Shown: positions 1 to 11,302, counted from the stretch's first letter. The stretch: DNA of 64,000 nucleotides from Eublepharis macularius (GCF_028583425.1 NC_072805.1:16812001-16876000); one strand, 5' to 3'. Made by a program: numbers and translations. The notes: generated by a model from the letters alone, not told the origin.

Positions 1-64
1 CAGGATACTACTCCCATCCCCTTAACTTGGCTTGAATGTCAGCAGGAGAAATCCCTGGACTCAC

Positions 65-394
65 CATCCACCACTGCTGAACATCTAGCGGCAAGTCCAT
101 GTTCTCCCTGGTCCACACCGGAGAGATGCGTTTGTCGTAGCGGCTGTCGAACCACTCCGAAGTGGCCGGCTCTACCAAGCACCTGCGGCAGGTGCAGCCT
201 CTCATAAAGAGGCCCTCTTTGCTGAGGCGCTGCATGCCAGCGTATCCAGGCACCAGCTTCACCCGATGGATGTCGCTGAACCCATTGGGGTCCAGGTAGG
301 CAATGCTGTGGTGGGAGTAGGTGAAGAGAAGGGACATGACGAAAACCAGCAGAAAAGCGGTGGACAGGAACCAGAAGCGCAAAGAAAACTTCAT
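65..394 (-). CDS. ST3GAL2: ST3GAL2 first coding exon (N-terminal 110 codons)
   Basis: Partial coding exon of beta-galactoside alpha-2,3-sialyltransferase 2, a type II Golgi membrane enzyme that moves sialic acid from CMP-Neu5Ac to Gal-beta-1,3-GalNAc on glycolipids and O-glycans. The start is the ATG at 394 ([10 protein letters not shown]), preferred over in-frame upstream ATGs because the vertebrate protein begins MK-SLR-WFLS. A short basic tail is followed by a hydrophobic anchor at about residues 6-25, then the stem with [17 protein letters not shown], a CxCRRC cysteine cluster and [12 protein letters not shown]. The last codons are TGG TGG ATG, then a GTGAGT donor at 64-59, matching the family's boundary after WWM. 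The catalytic sialyl motifs are on later exons beyond the left edge. Reading past the donor to base 8 gives non-homologous residues (intron). ST3GAL1 is less likely because the stem motifs are those of ST3GAL2. Confidence 0.96.
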
Positions 395-508
395 GTTGGG
401 CATGAGAGGAAAGGGGTGGGTGGGAAGGGTCACCAGGGCAACGGGGGCTGCGCCTCAGGCAGCTGCCCACCTGCCCAGTTTGTAGTAACAGTACACTGTC
501 CACAGTCT
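395..508 (-). other. ST3GAL2: ST3GAL2 5' UTR part of the first coding exon, with predicted splice acceptor
   Basis: Reading the minus strand, a pyrimidine-rich tract ending TGTGCTCACAG (complement of about 509-520) gives a strong acceptor, so the exon probably starts at 508 and carries about 114 nt of 5' UTR. No AG lies between the C/T-rich stretch just upstream of the ATG and the ATG, which argues against a closer acceptor. This is inferred from splice-site shape only. Confidence 0.5.
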
Positions 509-1538
509 CTGTGAGCACAGAAAGAAGAGCATAGAGCACCCCCTGTTGCAGAGGGCAAGAGATGTAACTCCTCCAAGATTCCACAGGGCACCTTCAGAGT
601 TCTCTGGAAACTGCAGGGACTCACTTTATTGTGGAAATTCAACAGACATGGAGAGTGCGTGCCTCATCAAACTACCAGTTCCTTTGGGCTCTTCTCACAC
701 CCATAGCCCTAAACTCAGTTTTTTTTTGGAACCCAAAGCTTCGGCCATAGAACAAAAGCAGTCTGTGGCTGTCACAAGTAGGACAGCCTTTCCCACCAAC
801 TTCTTCTTCCTGCGGGATGCTAGGCAGTCATTGCTGCCCTAGCAGCTTTCCTTCAGAGAGGGTGGGGAAGAGGGGAGAGGAAAGGGACACAAAAAGTGAA
901 GTAGAATGTCATGGCTCCCTTCGCTCCTCGGAGCGAACTTCTTCCACGGAAAGTTGGGAGGCAGACGAGAAAGGAACCTGTATCAGAGCAAGGCCACCCC
1001 TGCAGGTGAGAAGCTACATTCCCTCTCCACTTTGCCGGCATCCGGAAAGGTGCCGCTGCTTCCCATCTTGATGCTCGTCTCCAAGAAGGCCTTCCCCTTG
1101 CTGTTGCCAGGGAGACGGCTGCACATCTGTAGCGAGGCCCAGGGACAGCAGCAGCTTGGGTGGCCCACGTGCTCTCTCCCACCCCGCTGGGTCCACTGTG
1201 CCACACAGTCTGTGGATGCAGTTCCTGCTCAGCCCTTCAGTAGCTTCGCCCATTCAGGGGGCCAGTGAGGCACAGAGCTTTATCCTCCCCCTCTTCCTTG
1301 GCGTAGGCTTTCAACTAATCTCTAAGCGATTTTCCCCTCTCCACTCGCTTGCCCGAAGATGCTGCTGCTGCTGCTGCAACCGAGCCCTGAAACTGGATAG
1401 AGAAAAGAAAGCGTTTTAATTTTTTATTATTTATTTAGTACATTTTAATCCTGCCCTTTCTCCAAGGAGCTCAGAGTGCCGTAAACCAGTCTCCCTGCCT
1501 CCACTTCACCTAGATGGCAATGCTGTGGAAGCCGTGGG
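509..1538. other. Presumed ST3GAL2 intron, no recognised gene
   Basis: Moderately GC-rich DNA without a convincing reading frame. It holds a short CTG run near 1360-1377. Longer frames here lack homology and overlap each other on both strands. Confidence 0.5.
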
Positions 1539-1670
1539 GAGGGGCTGTGGCACAGCGGAAGAGCCTCTGCTTTGCGTGCAGAAGGTCCCAGGTTCAATCC
1601 CTGGCCTTTCCAGCTAAAAGGACCAGGCAGTAGGTGACGTGTTCATGCTGAGGTAAGTATGGCAGAGAAA
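1539..1670 (+). mobile_element. Sauria-type SINE fragment (tRNA-derived head)
   Basis: The piece starts GGGCTGTGGCACAGCGG and contains a B-box-like GGTTCAATCCCTGG followed by AGCTAAAAGGACCAGGCAGT, the arrangement of squamate Sauria SINEs. It degrades after about 1670. A further tRNA-like piece (1725-1775, TTTGAACCTGGGTCTC then AATCTAACCACTA) follows in the opposite orientation. Confidence 0.75.
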
Positions 1671-2109
1671 GCGTCACTGGTACAAGGCCATCTGGCAAGC
1701 TTCCACAACAGAACATGGATTTGAACCTGGGTCTCACAGATTCTAGTGTGGCAATCTAACCACTAAACTTCTTTTACATGTATGGACAATCAGCCATGAG
1801 GCTCACAGGCTGGCCGCAAAATCACCCTCTCCGCCTCTTTGTGCAAGTGCAACTCTGCTGAGGGAAGAGGGGACCATACAGGGAGAGAATCACAGTAAGA
1901 GGATGAGCAGACAGGGATCTATATCTGTATCCGCCATGATAACCTAACTAAATAATAAATTAAAAGAACATCAGTCCAAAAATACATGCACAATTTATAA
2001 ATAAATACAAAGAGTTAGTGTAGACGATTTAAGGCAGCAACTTAGCCCAGAGTGGATCGAGAACCTTGCAGCCGCCCGGAAGTCTGCACAAGTGAGTTGC
2101 ACTTCATTG

Positions 2110-2362
2110 GGAGCCAGTTTGGTGCAGTGGTTAAGAGCGCAGGACTCTAATCGGGAGAGCCGGGTTTGATTCCCCACTCCTCCGCTTGAAGCCAGCTGGG
2201 TGACCTTGGGTCAGTCACAGCTCTCTCAGAGCTCTCTCAGCCTCACCCACCTCACAGAGTGTTTGTTATGAGGATAACAACATACTTTGTAAGCCACTCT
2301 GAGTGGGCATTAAGTTGTCCTGAAGGGCGGTATATAAACGGAATGTTATTATTATTATTATT
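2110..2362 (+). mobile_element. tRNA-derived SINE (GAGCCAGTTTGGTG family)
   Basis: Near full-length copy: A box around GTGGTTAAGAG, B-box-like GGTTTGATTCC, the body TGGGTCAGTCACAGCTCTCTCAG, the 3' part GGCGGTATATAAACGGAATG and an ATT-repeat tail. The same family recurs at 7.2, 12.9, 27.4, 36.4, 37.6, 39.4 and 50.6 kb. Confidence 0.85.
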
Positions 2363-2907
2363 CATTTTCATCCCACTATTAACTTAAAAAAACCTTCTTT
2401 GATATATATGCTTTTGATTTGAATCACATTGGTGGGGGTGAAATTTTGGTTTATGTTTCCGCACCAAGCATTCTCGTTATATGGTGGTAATTATTGTGTT
2501 CTGGTACTGGGATGCGGAGATTTAAGTGCTGTATTTTTTGAATGATTGCTTATGACTTTCCAAATACTTTTAACTCTTTGTATTTATTTATAAATTGTGC
2601 ATATATTTTCTGACAGATGTTCTTTTCATTTACTATTTAGTTAGGTTATCATGGTGGATACATATGTCCTTGCCTGTTCGATGGAAGAAGGAAAACAGGC
2701 AATTTCACCCCATCCTCACTACAGCCCCCCGCCCCCGCAAGACAGACACATCCAGGAACCTTGGCCATGAACTTCCTATCTGCCACCCAAGATACATAAA
2801 CTTTGCAAACTGAGATTCTTTACTGTCTCTGCCACTGGCATAATCACCGCAGGGGCGTTTGGTTATACGGACTCTTACTCGGGCCATGAGCACTTCGTTA
2901 CTTGTGG
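2363..2907. other. AT-rich presumed intron, nothing recognised
   Basis: No coding exon, RNA gene or repeat family was recognised. The string around 1930-1995 is partly reverse-complementary to 2585-2660, so the SINE at 2110-2362 may lie inside an older, decayed inverted repeat. Confidence 0.35.
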
Positions 2908-3215
2908 GATACTGCTGACTTCCTTTTTTAAAAAAATAATATTAAAATAAACAGGTTACACATATAAACAAAAGATATCAATATTTGTAAAATATATGAT
3001 CAAATCTAAGTCCCCCCCTCCTGCCTCCATAGGCGTATAAAACTCTTCACCACCAACTGACAATATCAATACTATTTCCAATTATGCAATTGCTCATTCC
3101 ATTCTCTGTATTGCTTTTGACCATACAAGATCTATACGATAAATATCTCTATTTTTCTGATAAGTGGTTAAGTTCACTAAAGTATAGGTCTCCTTTATTT
3201 TCAACAACCAATCTT

Positions 3216-3658
3216 TTTTTTTTAAAAAAAAATTTATTGGGTTTTTATAATATATAGGGAGGGGTTACAACAGGCCGTAAGCATTTATGAGATTCACATA
3301 CAAGACACACAATCATCCATCTAGATATAAAAAGCCATTATATATGTAATTAGTGCCCCATATACCTTCAAGATTCCCTTTTATTAATTTCTATATTTTT
3401 TAATCTACTTACTCTGTAGCTTATATTTCTAGTAATTTTTTCTTTTGTGCATATTACAGAGAGATCACATTTCACCTCTTTTACCTTTTAATCAGGGATC
3501 TTAGATCCATAATTGTTCTAGGAGTGGGAGGTGGATGTAGCAAAACGTACAATGTCAGCAGGACAGTAATATACATCAGCATAAAGATAAGAGCAATTTT
3601 TATATTAATTTCCTCTCTTTCTTGTATCTGTTCTGGCCATGCCTTCCAAACTCGTCTG
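3216..3658 (-). mobile_element. L1 3' end nested inside another L1
   Basis: A 23-bp direct repeat beginning CTTTATTTTCAACAACCAATC lies at 3193-3215 and 3659-3681. The insert starts with a T run (poly-A tail read in reverse). Removing it restores continuity of the host L1. It carries only 3' UTR-like AT-rich sequence and no frame of note. Confidence 0.85.
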
Positions 3659-4071
3659 CTTTATTTTCAACAACCAATCTTGTAGGCTAGGAGCATTTTT
3701 GTTTTGTTTCCATCGCCTGGCAAAAACCAGCCTGGAAATTGGAATTGTATGTAAGGCAATCGTTTGCTTATCTCTAGATAAATCAAGTAAATAATTCAGC
3801 GGCAGTGTCTCTGGTTTATGGGGAATTTGTTCTTCCAGTCCTATTGATATAATTTTCACCACGTGCTTCCAGTAACTGGAGGCACGCATACACGTCCCCC
3901 ACACATGAAAAAAAAATCTGCCTTATGTTCTTTACAGAACCGGCATATGCAGGTACTGGTCTTATAAATCTTTGCCAGTCTTGAGGGAGTTAAATGCCAC
4001 ATGTAAACCATTCTCAACAAATTTTCTCTAAAAGATAGGCCAATTGTGAAAGAAATACCATAAATGAAAAT

Positions 4072-4158
4072 AGATCCAGAGGAGTTAGCCGTGTTAGTCT
4101 GTAGTAGCAAAATCAAAAAGAGTCCAGTAGCACCTTTAAGACTAACCAATTTTATTTT
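4072..4158. mobile_element. Penelope-like element terminal fragment
   Basis: Starts AGATCCAGAGGAGTTAGCC and runs through AGAGTCCAGTAGCACCTTT into ACTAACCAATTTTATT, the same terminal sequence as the complete PLE insertions at 31.2, 48.3 and 51.4 kb. The hairpin half is missing. No clear TSD was found. Confidence 0.6.
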
Positions 4159-4230
4159 AATAAATGTGCATGCTGAATCATTTAAGTTGTTTCCTATATG
4201 ATACTGCTGACTTCTTAAGGGATGTCCAGT

Positions 4231-4266
4231 AAGTGAATACATGAAGCTGCCTTATACTGAATCCGA
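4231..4266 (-). mobile_element. Sauria SINE 3' piece, possibly split
   Basis: ATACATGAAGCTGCCTTATACTGAATC matches the reverse-oriented 3' part of Sauria SINEs. The piece that should follow (CTACTCAGATGGGCAGC, TCTCCAGGGTCTTAGG) appears at 5250-5290, about 1 kb away on the far side of the CR1 copy. One SINE split by a later insertion is possible but not proven. Confidence 0.45.
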
Positions 4267-4775
4267 TCTTTGGTATAACATTGGGGCCACAAAAATGTGA
4301 AGCACAAATACAGGAGGGGGGGTACACTTCTGGGGAGTAGTGTATGCGAAAGAGATTTGGGGGTAAGAGTGGACGTAAACTTAAATATGAGCAGTCAGGG
4401 TGGTGCTGACTGGTTTTTAACTGAAGAACAGGAGTCCTCAGTTTGAGCCCAATCTGGCAATTTGAGGCTTCCTTCTGTCTCTTTGCATTTGGAGCAAGTT
4501 TGTGCTTTCCAATAATGGGAGCGTCTAAAAGAGGCCCTGATGTAGACGATTCAGCTTCCTCTCCGGCATGTAAACAGACTAAAATAGATGATTTCTTCAT
4601 GCCGAGTTTAGCCCCACTGACCTCTGTTTTCTCAACCTCTAACTGCTTCACTCCCCTCGTAAATCTTGAAGAGGATACTAATTGTGTGGTTGAGAGGGGA
4701 GATAAGCAGCAAACAACAGCTGAATAATCTGTTCTTGCTAACAACAGAAGCCCCAATATCATGTTGCTCACTTCA

Positions 4776-5245
4776 AAAAGGATGTGGACAAAATTGAGAG
4801 GGTGCAGAGGAGAACGACGAGGATGATCAGGGGTCTGGAGACTGAGCCCTACGAGGAAAGGCTGAGGGCCTTGGGAATGTTTAGTTTGGAGAAGAGGAGG
4901 TTGAGGGGGGTCATGATTGCTCTCTTTAAATATTTGAAAGGCTGTCATTTGGAGGAGGGCAGGGAGCTGTTCCAGTTGGCAGCAGAGGGTAGGACGCGAA
5001 GCAACGGGCTTAAATTACCTGCAGAAAGGTACCCGGCTGGATATTAGGAAAAACTTTTTCATGGTCAGAGTAGTTCAAAGGTGGAATCAGCCGCCTGGGG
5101 AGGTGGTGAGCTCCCCTTCACTGGCAGTTTTCAAGAAGAGGCTGGATGAATATTTGTCAGAGATGCTTTAGGCTCATCCTGCATTGGGCAGAGGGTTGAA
5201 CTAGAAGGTCTGTATGGCCCCTTCCTACTCTGTGATTCTGTATTG
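4776..5245 (+). mobile_element. CR1 LINE 3' end (reverse transcriptase C-terminus and 3' UTR)
   Basis: The frame from 4784 reads MDKIERVQRRTTRMIRGLE, YEERLRALGMFSLEKRRLRG, typical of the CR1 ORF2 C-terminus. After a frameshift near 5020 it continues with FKRRLDEY-like residues. The end TTGAACTAGAAGGTCTGTATGG, CCTTCCTACTCTGTGATTCT is the CR1 3' terminus. It is a dead 5'-truncated copy. Confidence 0.9.
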
Positions 5246-5574
5246 CCTACTCAGATGGGCAGCAATTCTCCAGGGTCTTAGGAAGAAGTGTTTTAGTGGC
5301 TAGAGTGACAGACGAGGATCTTGGAGACCCGTGTTCAATACCCTACTCTGCCATGGAAGCTCCAGATCTAGCAGCATCTTCTGCCTTCAGACTACAACCA
5401 CAAATATCCAACATGGCATCCAAGTATACCAGTACAGACGTTTAAAGGGTGTCTTAGAGCAACACTTCCTCAGCTACTGCCCATTAACACCTCTCCTGTA
5501 CTTGGAATTTTTTCAATTATGTTTTCATCACCTGAGCACAAGGAAGGAAGCTCGAGAGAGATCCCCCCTTCAAG

Positions 5575-6430
5575 GTTACCGTGGATCAGTCCACACAACA
5601 GGTATATTTTTTGGACCCCACTGTACCACTACATGATGAGCGTGCAAGCACTGTCCAATACCAGAAATCCACTGACCATAAGACCTATTTGCATGTTTCC
5701 AAATATCACCTACAGCAAGTAATTAATTGCCTACCATCAAGCACCACCATTACCACCATATTTGTTTCAAACCTTCTGACAGGGACTTTCACCTGAATGT
5801 TTTCCCAACAAGCATTCCTGGGATTACAATACCCACCAACATAGTAAAGAAGCAGACCAAACAAGTCAGAATGGTACTGAGAAATAGCCTATTACAAGCC
5901 AGGCCCAAAGGAAATAATGACAAACCATCACCTGCTCTCACCTACAGCCTGTACCTCAAACCAGCCCAAAGCATTATTGACCAGCAGCTCATCCTGGGCA
6001 ATGCTATTTTGCTCACAGATCTTGGGAGGCAGATGTTTTATTGCTTACGGACAGCCCTTTAATGTAAAACATCTCCACTACAATGTTGAACCGCTCAACA
6101 GAGGCACAAATTCAGAAAGCAGACCCCGCAACAAACCTGGAAGATGAGCACAGGACTTCATAATATCAGGTATACTCCCTGGGACTCATCCACTCGCTCA
6201 TCCTCCAAATGTAATCATCAAGTGCCAACAATGCCCTTCTACTCTTTACGCTGGACAAATAGGTGCAAAAGCAACACAAATCTGACATTAAAAAAAACAA
6301 TATTCAGAAACCACTGAGTGAACATTTTTCATCTTCCAGGGGCATGTATGCTGATCTAAAAGCTTTTCTTCTCCAGCAAGGGAACTTCAGCTATCTTGTG
6401 TTGAATCATCCTTTTAGAATGAGGATGCAT
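5575..6430 (+). pseudogene. Penelope-like element ORF remnant (reverse transcriptase end and GIY-YIG endonuclease)
   Basis: A decayed PLE polyprotein. Around 5581-5730 it reads QVYFLDPTVPLHDE and KSTDHKTYLHVSKYHLQQ, resembling the FLD-to-KPTD-YLH stretch near the end of the PLE reverse transcriptase. Around 6208-6280 it reads NVIIKCQQCPSTLYAGQIG, the CxxCP-LY-GxTG start of the GIY-YIG nuclease. Around 6310-6390 it reads PLSEHFSSSRGMYADLKAF, the P-EHF block. Stops and frameshifts separate the blocks, so it is inactive. The PLE assignment rests on remembered family motifs. Confidence 0.65.
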
Positions 6431-6473
6431 GAATAAGTTCAAGATTATTTAACCTCTAGGTCTTAAAAGGGAC

Positions 6474-8074
6474 TAGGGGTGTGCATTAAAAAATTGGTCC
6501 AATCCTGATCCAGGCATCAGGAATACCATAAATATTTTGTATCCCTGATATCTGAGTCAGATTCTCTAATCTGGTTCAGTAAAATGAAAGAAATCCAGAA
6601 TTGGGGGAACTGGGGGGCATTTTTCAAGCACACTCCACCAAATTTGCAGGGGACTTTCTCCTGACTGTCTACTAAAGGCCTCCAAGTTTTAGGAAGATTG
6701 GACCCTGGGATTCAGTTCTATGGGCCCCTGAACAAGGTGTTCCCAACCACTCCCCACTGCTTCCTCAGAGTTGAAAACATTCCAAGGCTTTCTAGGTCAA
6801 AGAAACCTTAAGCAAAGGCAGCTCCCGGCCAAAAGCCAGTTCTGATGTAAGTCTCGCTCCTACGCAAGCTGAACCAACAAAGGCCAACAGAACCAAACTA
6901 CAGCAAGGGAACCAGGGTCAAACCATAGAATGCCACCAGAACCAATGTCAAACCAGAGAATCTCAATGTCAAACCAGAGAATCCCACCAAAGCCAAACTG
7001 AAGCAAGGGATTCCTTTTCTAACTGAGGTTAGTGTGGTGTCACTGAGCCTCTGCCTGTCCTACATGAAGTAAATATGGCTGGGTTGGAGGCAGCAATGTG
7101 GGATACTGCTGGGGGTGGGAGGCACTCGCCGGGCACAAGAAAAAGAAATCATCAGATGAAGCTTGTCCTGCAAAGAAATTAGGAGTTTCCTCAAATTAAG
7201 CACCAAGTCTTCTCTCTTCTTCTTCTAACAACAACAACATTCGATTTATATACCGCCCTTCAGGGCAACTTAACGCCCACTCAGAGCGGTTTACAAAATA
7301 TGTTATTATTATCCTCACAACAATCACCCTGTGAGGTGGGTGGGGCTGTAAGAGCTCTGAAAGAGCTGTGACTGACCCAAAGTCACCCAGCTGGCTTCAA
7401 GCAGAGAAGTGGGGAATCAAACCCAGCTCTCCAGATCAGTGTCCCGCACTCTTAACCACAACAACAAACTGGCTCTCTGATAGCCAAATTGGCTGAGGGG
7501 AGTGCCCTTGCAGTTGATAATGCAGGAATGACTTTATTAACTAGTACTCATTATGGAGCAAGCTGCAGAGTTTAAAAGGCGGCCGGCAGTTCGAGGGGCT
7601 CTTTTGGAGCTCAGGGGCGGAGGCAGGAATTCACAGCCCTCACAGAGAAAAGCAGGCAGCAGAGGTGGAGCAAGAGTGGAAAGGGCAGTGGGCCCAAGCG
7701 GAAAAGAAGCGGAGGCACGTTCAGTGGCAGGAGAGCAGCACGCGGCCTGTGGGAGACAGAAGGCAGCAGGCACAGCGGCTGGGAAAGGAGCCAGCCAGGA
7801 GCACGGACAGCCACTAGATTGAGGGCAACAGGCTGAGAGAGATGGCCTTGCCTTTCCCCCCTACCCATGCCTGGAAAGGGGGGAAGCTTGGAGAAACCAG
7901 CCTGCAATTCTTGCCAGATAAAACCAAATGAACTCAGTTTTATCTGGCCATTCAGAATCTGGTCTCCCAATCTTATTTGGGATTCTCGTTTGATTTTGGT
8001 TTAGCCAGATTATGCTAATTAGGCATATATCCATTTTTTAATTTGGTATATGGATACCAAATAACTCACCCCTA
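6474..8074. mobile_element. Candidate hAT-type DNA transposon remnant
   Basis: Outer ends TAGGGGTGTGCA and ACTCACCCCTA form short inverted repeats, flanked by AAAGGGAC (6466-6473) and AGAGGGAC (8075-8082), 7 of 8 bases matching, which fits hAT insertion. Interior AT-rich text near each end (ATTTTGTATCCCTGATATCTG; TTGGTATATGGATACCAAATA) is partly complementary. A SINE sits inside at 7226-7478. Frames at 7537-7822 have no recognised homology. Confidence 0.45.
7226..7478 (-). mobile_element. tRNA-derived SINE, reverse orientation
   Basis: AACAACAACATTCGATTTATATACCG begins the reverse copy, which runs through GACTGACCCAAAGTCACCCAGC to CTCTTAACCACAACAACAAACTGGCTCTC. Same family as the copy at 2110-2362. 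Confidence 0.85.
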
Positions 8075-8544
8075 AGAGGGACTCAGTATAGGTACTCATA
8101 TCTTGCATATTCTGCTGTGGTTTAATCTTGCATTAGATTCCATGTTAATCTTGCTTCACCTGTCTCTCACCATCTCTGAGTGAACTGCATGATGTGCTTA
8201 TAAAAAACATCAGACCCTACCAATCAAGCTTTACGGAAAAGCAGTTCCCATATTCTGACTACATTTCAAAATATACAACTACAGACTCCGCTTTGCCAAA
8301 GAAATACTTACACTTTGTATTCTCTTAGTTTTTGTAATGCATACACCCACCTTCACAGGATTGTTATTGTTCTATTGTTCGCATTCTCTTTTCTATTCTT
8401 AAGGTTGATTGCTAAATGTTGAAATTGTTTTCTATGTTAAATGTTAAAGTTAAAATAAAAAGTTATTTTAAAAAAACAGACCTTGTTTTAAATCCACTTT
8501 CTTTTTGTAACGTCACTTGCCTCCTGTGTCACTGCCTTTTGGCT

Positions 8545-8680
8545 GTGAACGTAAAAACAGATCCAACAGATGTATACGTCAATGCATCTGATGAAGTCAG
8601 CTTATGCTGGTATAATGGTTCCACCCCCCCCCCCCTTTTAAAAAGATGCTACTGGACTCTTGTTTTATTTTTCATGCAAA
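8545..8680 (+). mobile_element. Degenerate Penelope-like terminal repeat
   Basis: Contains GCATCTGATGAAGTCAGCTTATGC, and after a poly-C run GATGCTACTGGACTCTTG, matching the PLE terminal region but with the GAAA part of the hammerhead-like core lost. Confidence 0.5.
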
Positions 8681-8728
8681 ACTATCTACTCTCATTCCCT
8701 GGCCAACCTTACAAAAGATGCATGGAAG

Positions 8729-8983
8729 CAGGGCTTTTTTTCAGCGGGAACGCGGTGGAACTGAGTTCCGGAACCTCTTGAAAATAGTCACATGGCTGGT
8801 GGCCCCGCCCCCTGATCTCCAGACAGAGGGGAGTTGAGATTGCCCTCCGCACTGCAGCACGGAGGGCAATCTCAACTCCCCTCTGTCTGGAGATCAGGGG
8901 GCGGGGCCACCAGCCATGTGACCATTTTCTCCGAGGGCAACCCACTGAGTTCCACCACCTCTTTCCCCCCCAAAAAAGCCCTG
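8729..8983. mobile_element. Palindromic hAT MITE (CAGGGCTTTTTT family), copy 1
   Basis: Starts CAGGGCTTTTTTTCAGC and ends AAAAAAGCCCTG, flanked by a perfect 8-bp TSD CATGGAAG (8721-8728, 8984-8991). Long inner arms (CTGATCTCCAGACAGAGGGG and complement) meet at a GC-rich centre near 8860. Ends and TSD length are those of hAT elements. No transposase is encoded. Confidence 0.9.
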
Positions 8984-8991
8984 CATGGAAG

Positions 8992-11300
8992 CATGCTTTG
9001 AAACAGGGGGGATCTTTCAACGGATCTTCCAAGGGATCTTTCAATGTATCTTCTTCCAGTCAAGGTCAGACAAGGGAAAAGCAGACGGTCCAAGCCACGG
9101 TGGGTAGCATTTTTGATGTGAAGAAGAGATGCGATACAACAGATCTCTGTTCTCCTGATTCGGCTTTCTATGGACATAGCTTTGCAGTCAATTACGAGTG
9201 GCAACACTTGCTGAAGCAGGAAGGGATTTAAGAAGGATCGAATTTGAGAAGCAGGCTCTAGCCCACAACAGCTCTTGCCACAACAAATCATTTGGTCTCT
9301 AAGGTGCCACAACACAGCCACCCCGCTAGAATTCTTTAGCTTCCATCCCATTTCCCTTCCTGTGTCAAGTGTGGGTCATTCCATCATTTATCACACCCAC
9401 CTTTTCCCCCAGCCAAAGAGAGACAAGAACTTTTCTTTTTAAAGGGGGGGACACATACTTCTACTATCTGGACGGCTCTGTTGCTAGCCACCCCCTTCTG
9501 AATTATGGACTCTGTTACTTGTGCCCGTCTCCTGCCTTATGGACTCTGTCACCAATGCCTGCCCTCTGCCTCCCTGGATTATGGACTCTCTCTCTCTTGC
9601 CCCAAGACCCGCTGCATGCCTTATGCTGGGCATGAACTTTCCTTGGGCCATGGACCTGGCAGCTAGCAACAATGCACAAGCCAGAGGGACTCTCTGTGAG
9701 ACAGGCCAGGCGCTCCCTGATCAGTCCCCACAGAGGAGCCGCCGCAAGATGATCCTGGGTCCGCCATCCTACCCAGAGCAACAGGCTAGCAAGCCCACAA
9801 ACGCAGAACCAGGGGAGAGCCATGTTCCCAGGCAGCAGAAAGTCCACCCGAAGTCCTGAAGTCCACCACCTCGCCACAAGGCTCCTGTCATATTCCAAGG
9901 TCAAGCCTTGCCTTGATATGCAGATCGCTTGCGAAAGCCCTGGGACGACAGCAACATGCTGACCGTACAGGACGAATAATGGACGCTTATCAATATGCCC
10001 ATCAAGCATTGACATTCCGGGCCGATCCCATCAAGAGCAATCCGGCTTCCTGACTAATCCAATCAACCCGCCCGGCATTCCTTCACTTCCCTTTGTCCCG
10101 TCCCCGAGGGTGTCACAATCACACAATTAGATTCTAAAGTGACCCATCAAACTCCTGATATTAACCCATCATATCTTTTGTGAAAACATCCTGAGAACCA
10201 TTTCCGAGGCAGCCCTGCCTCAGGACACATTTTGGCTATTTAAGCAGGCTCTGCCTGACACGAGGTGCGCACGCGCCGCGCCTACCCTCTCCATACCCTG
10301 ATAGACCCTCTGCGTGTATAGTGCGGGCACTATACATCGCTCCTCCATCCTCGCTGCTGGAATCTCTACTTCTTGCCGTGATCAGGTAATGTATTGCCTC
10401 TCTCCCATCGATCTCAAGTGGGAACCTGCTAATGCAAATGTCTCTTAACTCTTTCTGACCTGTGTTTCTTAGCTCTTGTACAGCTGATGGATGTAAGTGC
10501 TATACTAGGCACACACAACACTTTTAGTAAACATTATTTATTTGAATATTAGCCTCCTCTCTTTTGTGTGAATAATCCGGAAGACTGACTCTGGTATACA
10601 TTGGTTAAAGATCTGCACTAGCTCTGGACAAACTGCTTGCTAATTTCCCCTATAAAAGTGCAGCTCTGGTAACAGCTCATCCTCCCACCCAGCCACTCTG
10701 TGCTTCACGCTTGCCTAGAGGATACGCAGCCTCGAATTCAGCATGCGTCCACACCCGCATTCTATCCTGGCAGCAGCTGGAATACGTGCAGAAATAGCAG
10801 GCTGCTCTTGTGAAGAAATGAATGGTTTTTAAAGTACATGTTGTGTGAATTACAACAATTTTTAGCAACATTATATAATGCATCTATAAATGTGAAATGT
10901 TCACTGAACAGTTCTCTGTTTTGGTTCCCCCCCCCCAAAAAAATACTAGGGTCAGCCTACAATTATACTTGTTTTTAAAGGCATGACACCTGAAGCATGG
11001 GATCAGCAACTATTTTTTTAAATGCCCGCTTGTAAGGGCTGTTATGAGAAGTAGGCAGCAGGCTGATTCTTCTTGGAAAAGTCTCTAAAACTAGGCAGCA
11101 GTGGGCCAGAAGTCCCAGGAGGTTCTGGAGATCCACAGGAAAAAAAATCTAAGCAGAAAAGCCATGCAATCCTTTTATGAACACAGGACCATATTACACA
11201 CTATCAGAAGCTTTGCTTTGCTGGTAGGTCCGGCCTGCTAACTGTAAGGCTCAAGGCGAGCTAACAATATTCCCTCCTACCCTTGGTAACAAAGAACACC
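8992..11300. other. Presumed intron; no recognised gene
   Basis: PLE-like TTGGTCTCTAAGGTGCCACAA lies at about 9293-9314. Around 9480-9620 the phrase TTATGGACTCT recurs several times, and a stretch with CTATTTAAGCAGGCTC (10235-10260) resembles a promoter or LTR core. A C8/A7 run is at 10929-10942. The small frames (8998-9231, 9521-9859) have no recognised homology. Confidence 0.4.
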
Positions 11301-11302
11301 AT

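Larger units (their letters stand above)
2923..4199 (-). mobile_element. 5'-truncated L1 LINE, reverse orientation, with nested insertions
   Basis: A 15-bp direct repeat GATACTGCTGACTTC flanks the element (2908-2922 and 4200-4214), which fits target-primed insertion. On the minus strand 3659-4070 encodes L1 ORF2 C-terminus-like residues (LTPSRLAKIYK, CRFCKEHKADFFF, then YWKHVVKIISIGLEEQIP) with decay. The A-rich 3' end appears as a T-rich start near 2923. It is interrupted by a second L1 3' end at 3216-3658 and by PLE-related sequence at 4072-4158. It is non-functional. Confidence 0.8.

Noticed and set aside
1545-1615. tRNA gene-like A and B boxes (also at 28812-28896 and 32580-32655)
   Set aside because: These are tRNA-derived SINE heads. 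The cloverleaf is incomplete and the body and tail are those of SINEs.
4178-4948. 256-codon minus-strand frame
   Set aside because: It spans L1/Sauria SINE flank and runs antisense through the CR1 copy, with no domain or homology.
8731-8990. CRISPR-like repeat/palindrome structure
   Set aside because: Single inverted repeat with 8-bp TSD and no array of spacers; it is a hAT MITE in vertebrate DNA.
10100-10570. Possible LTR (TATTTAAG box, later AATAATC/ATTATTTATT text)
   Set aside because: No second LTR, primer-binding site, polypurine tract or TSD was found. A TATA-like string alone does not support the call.
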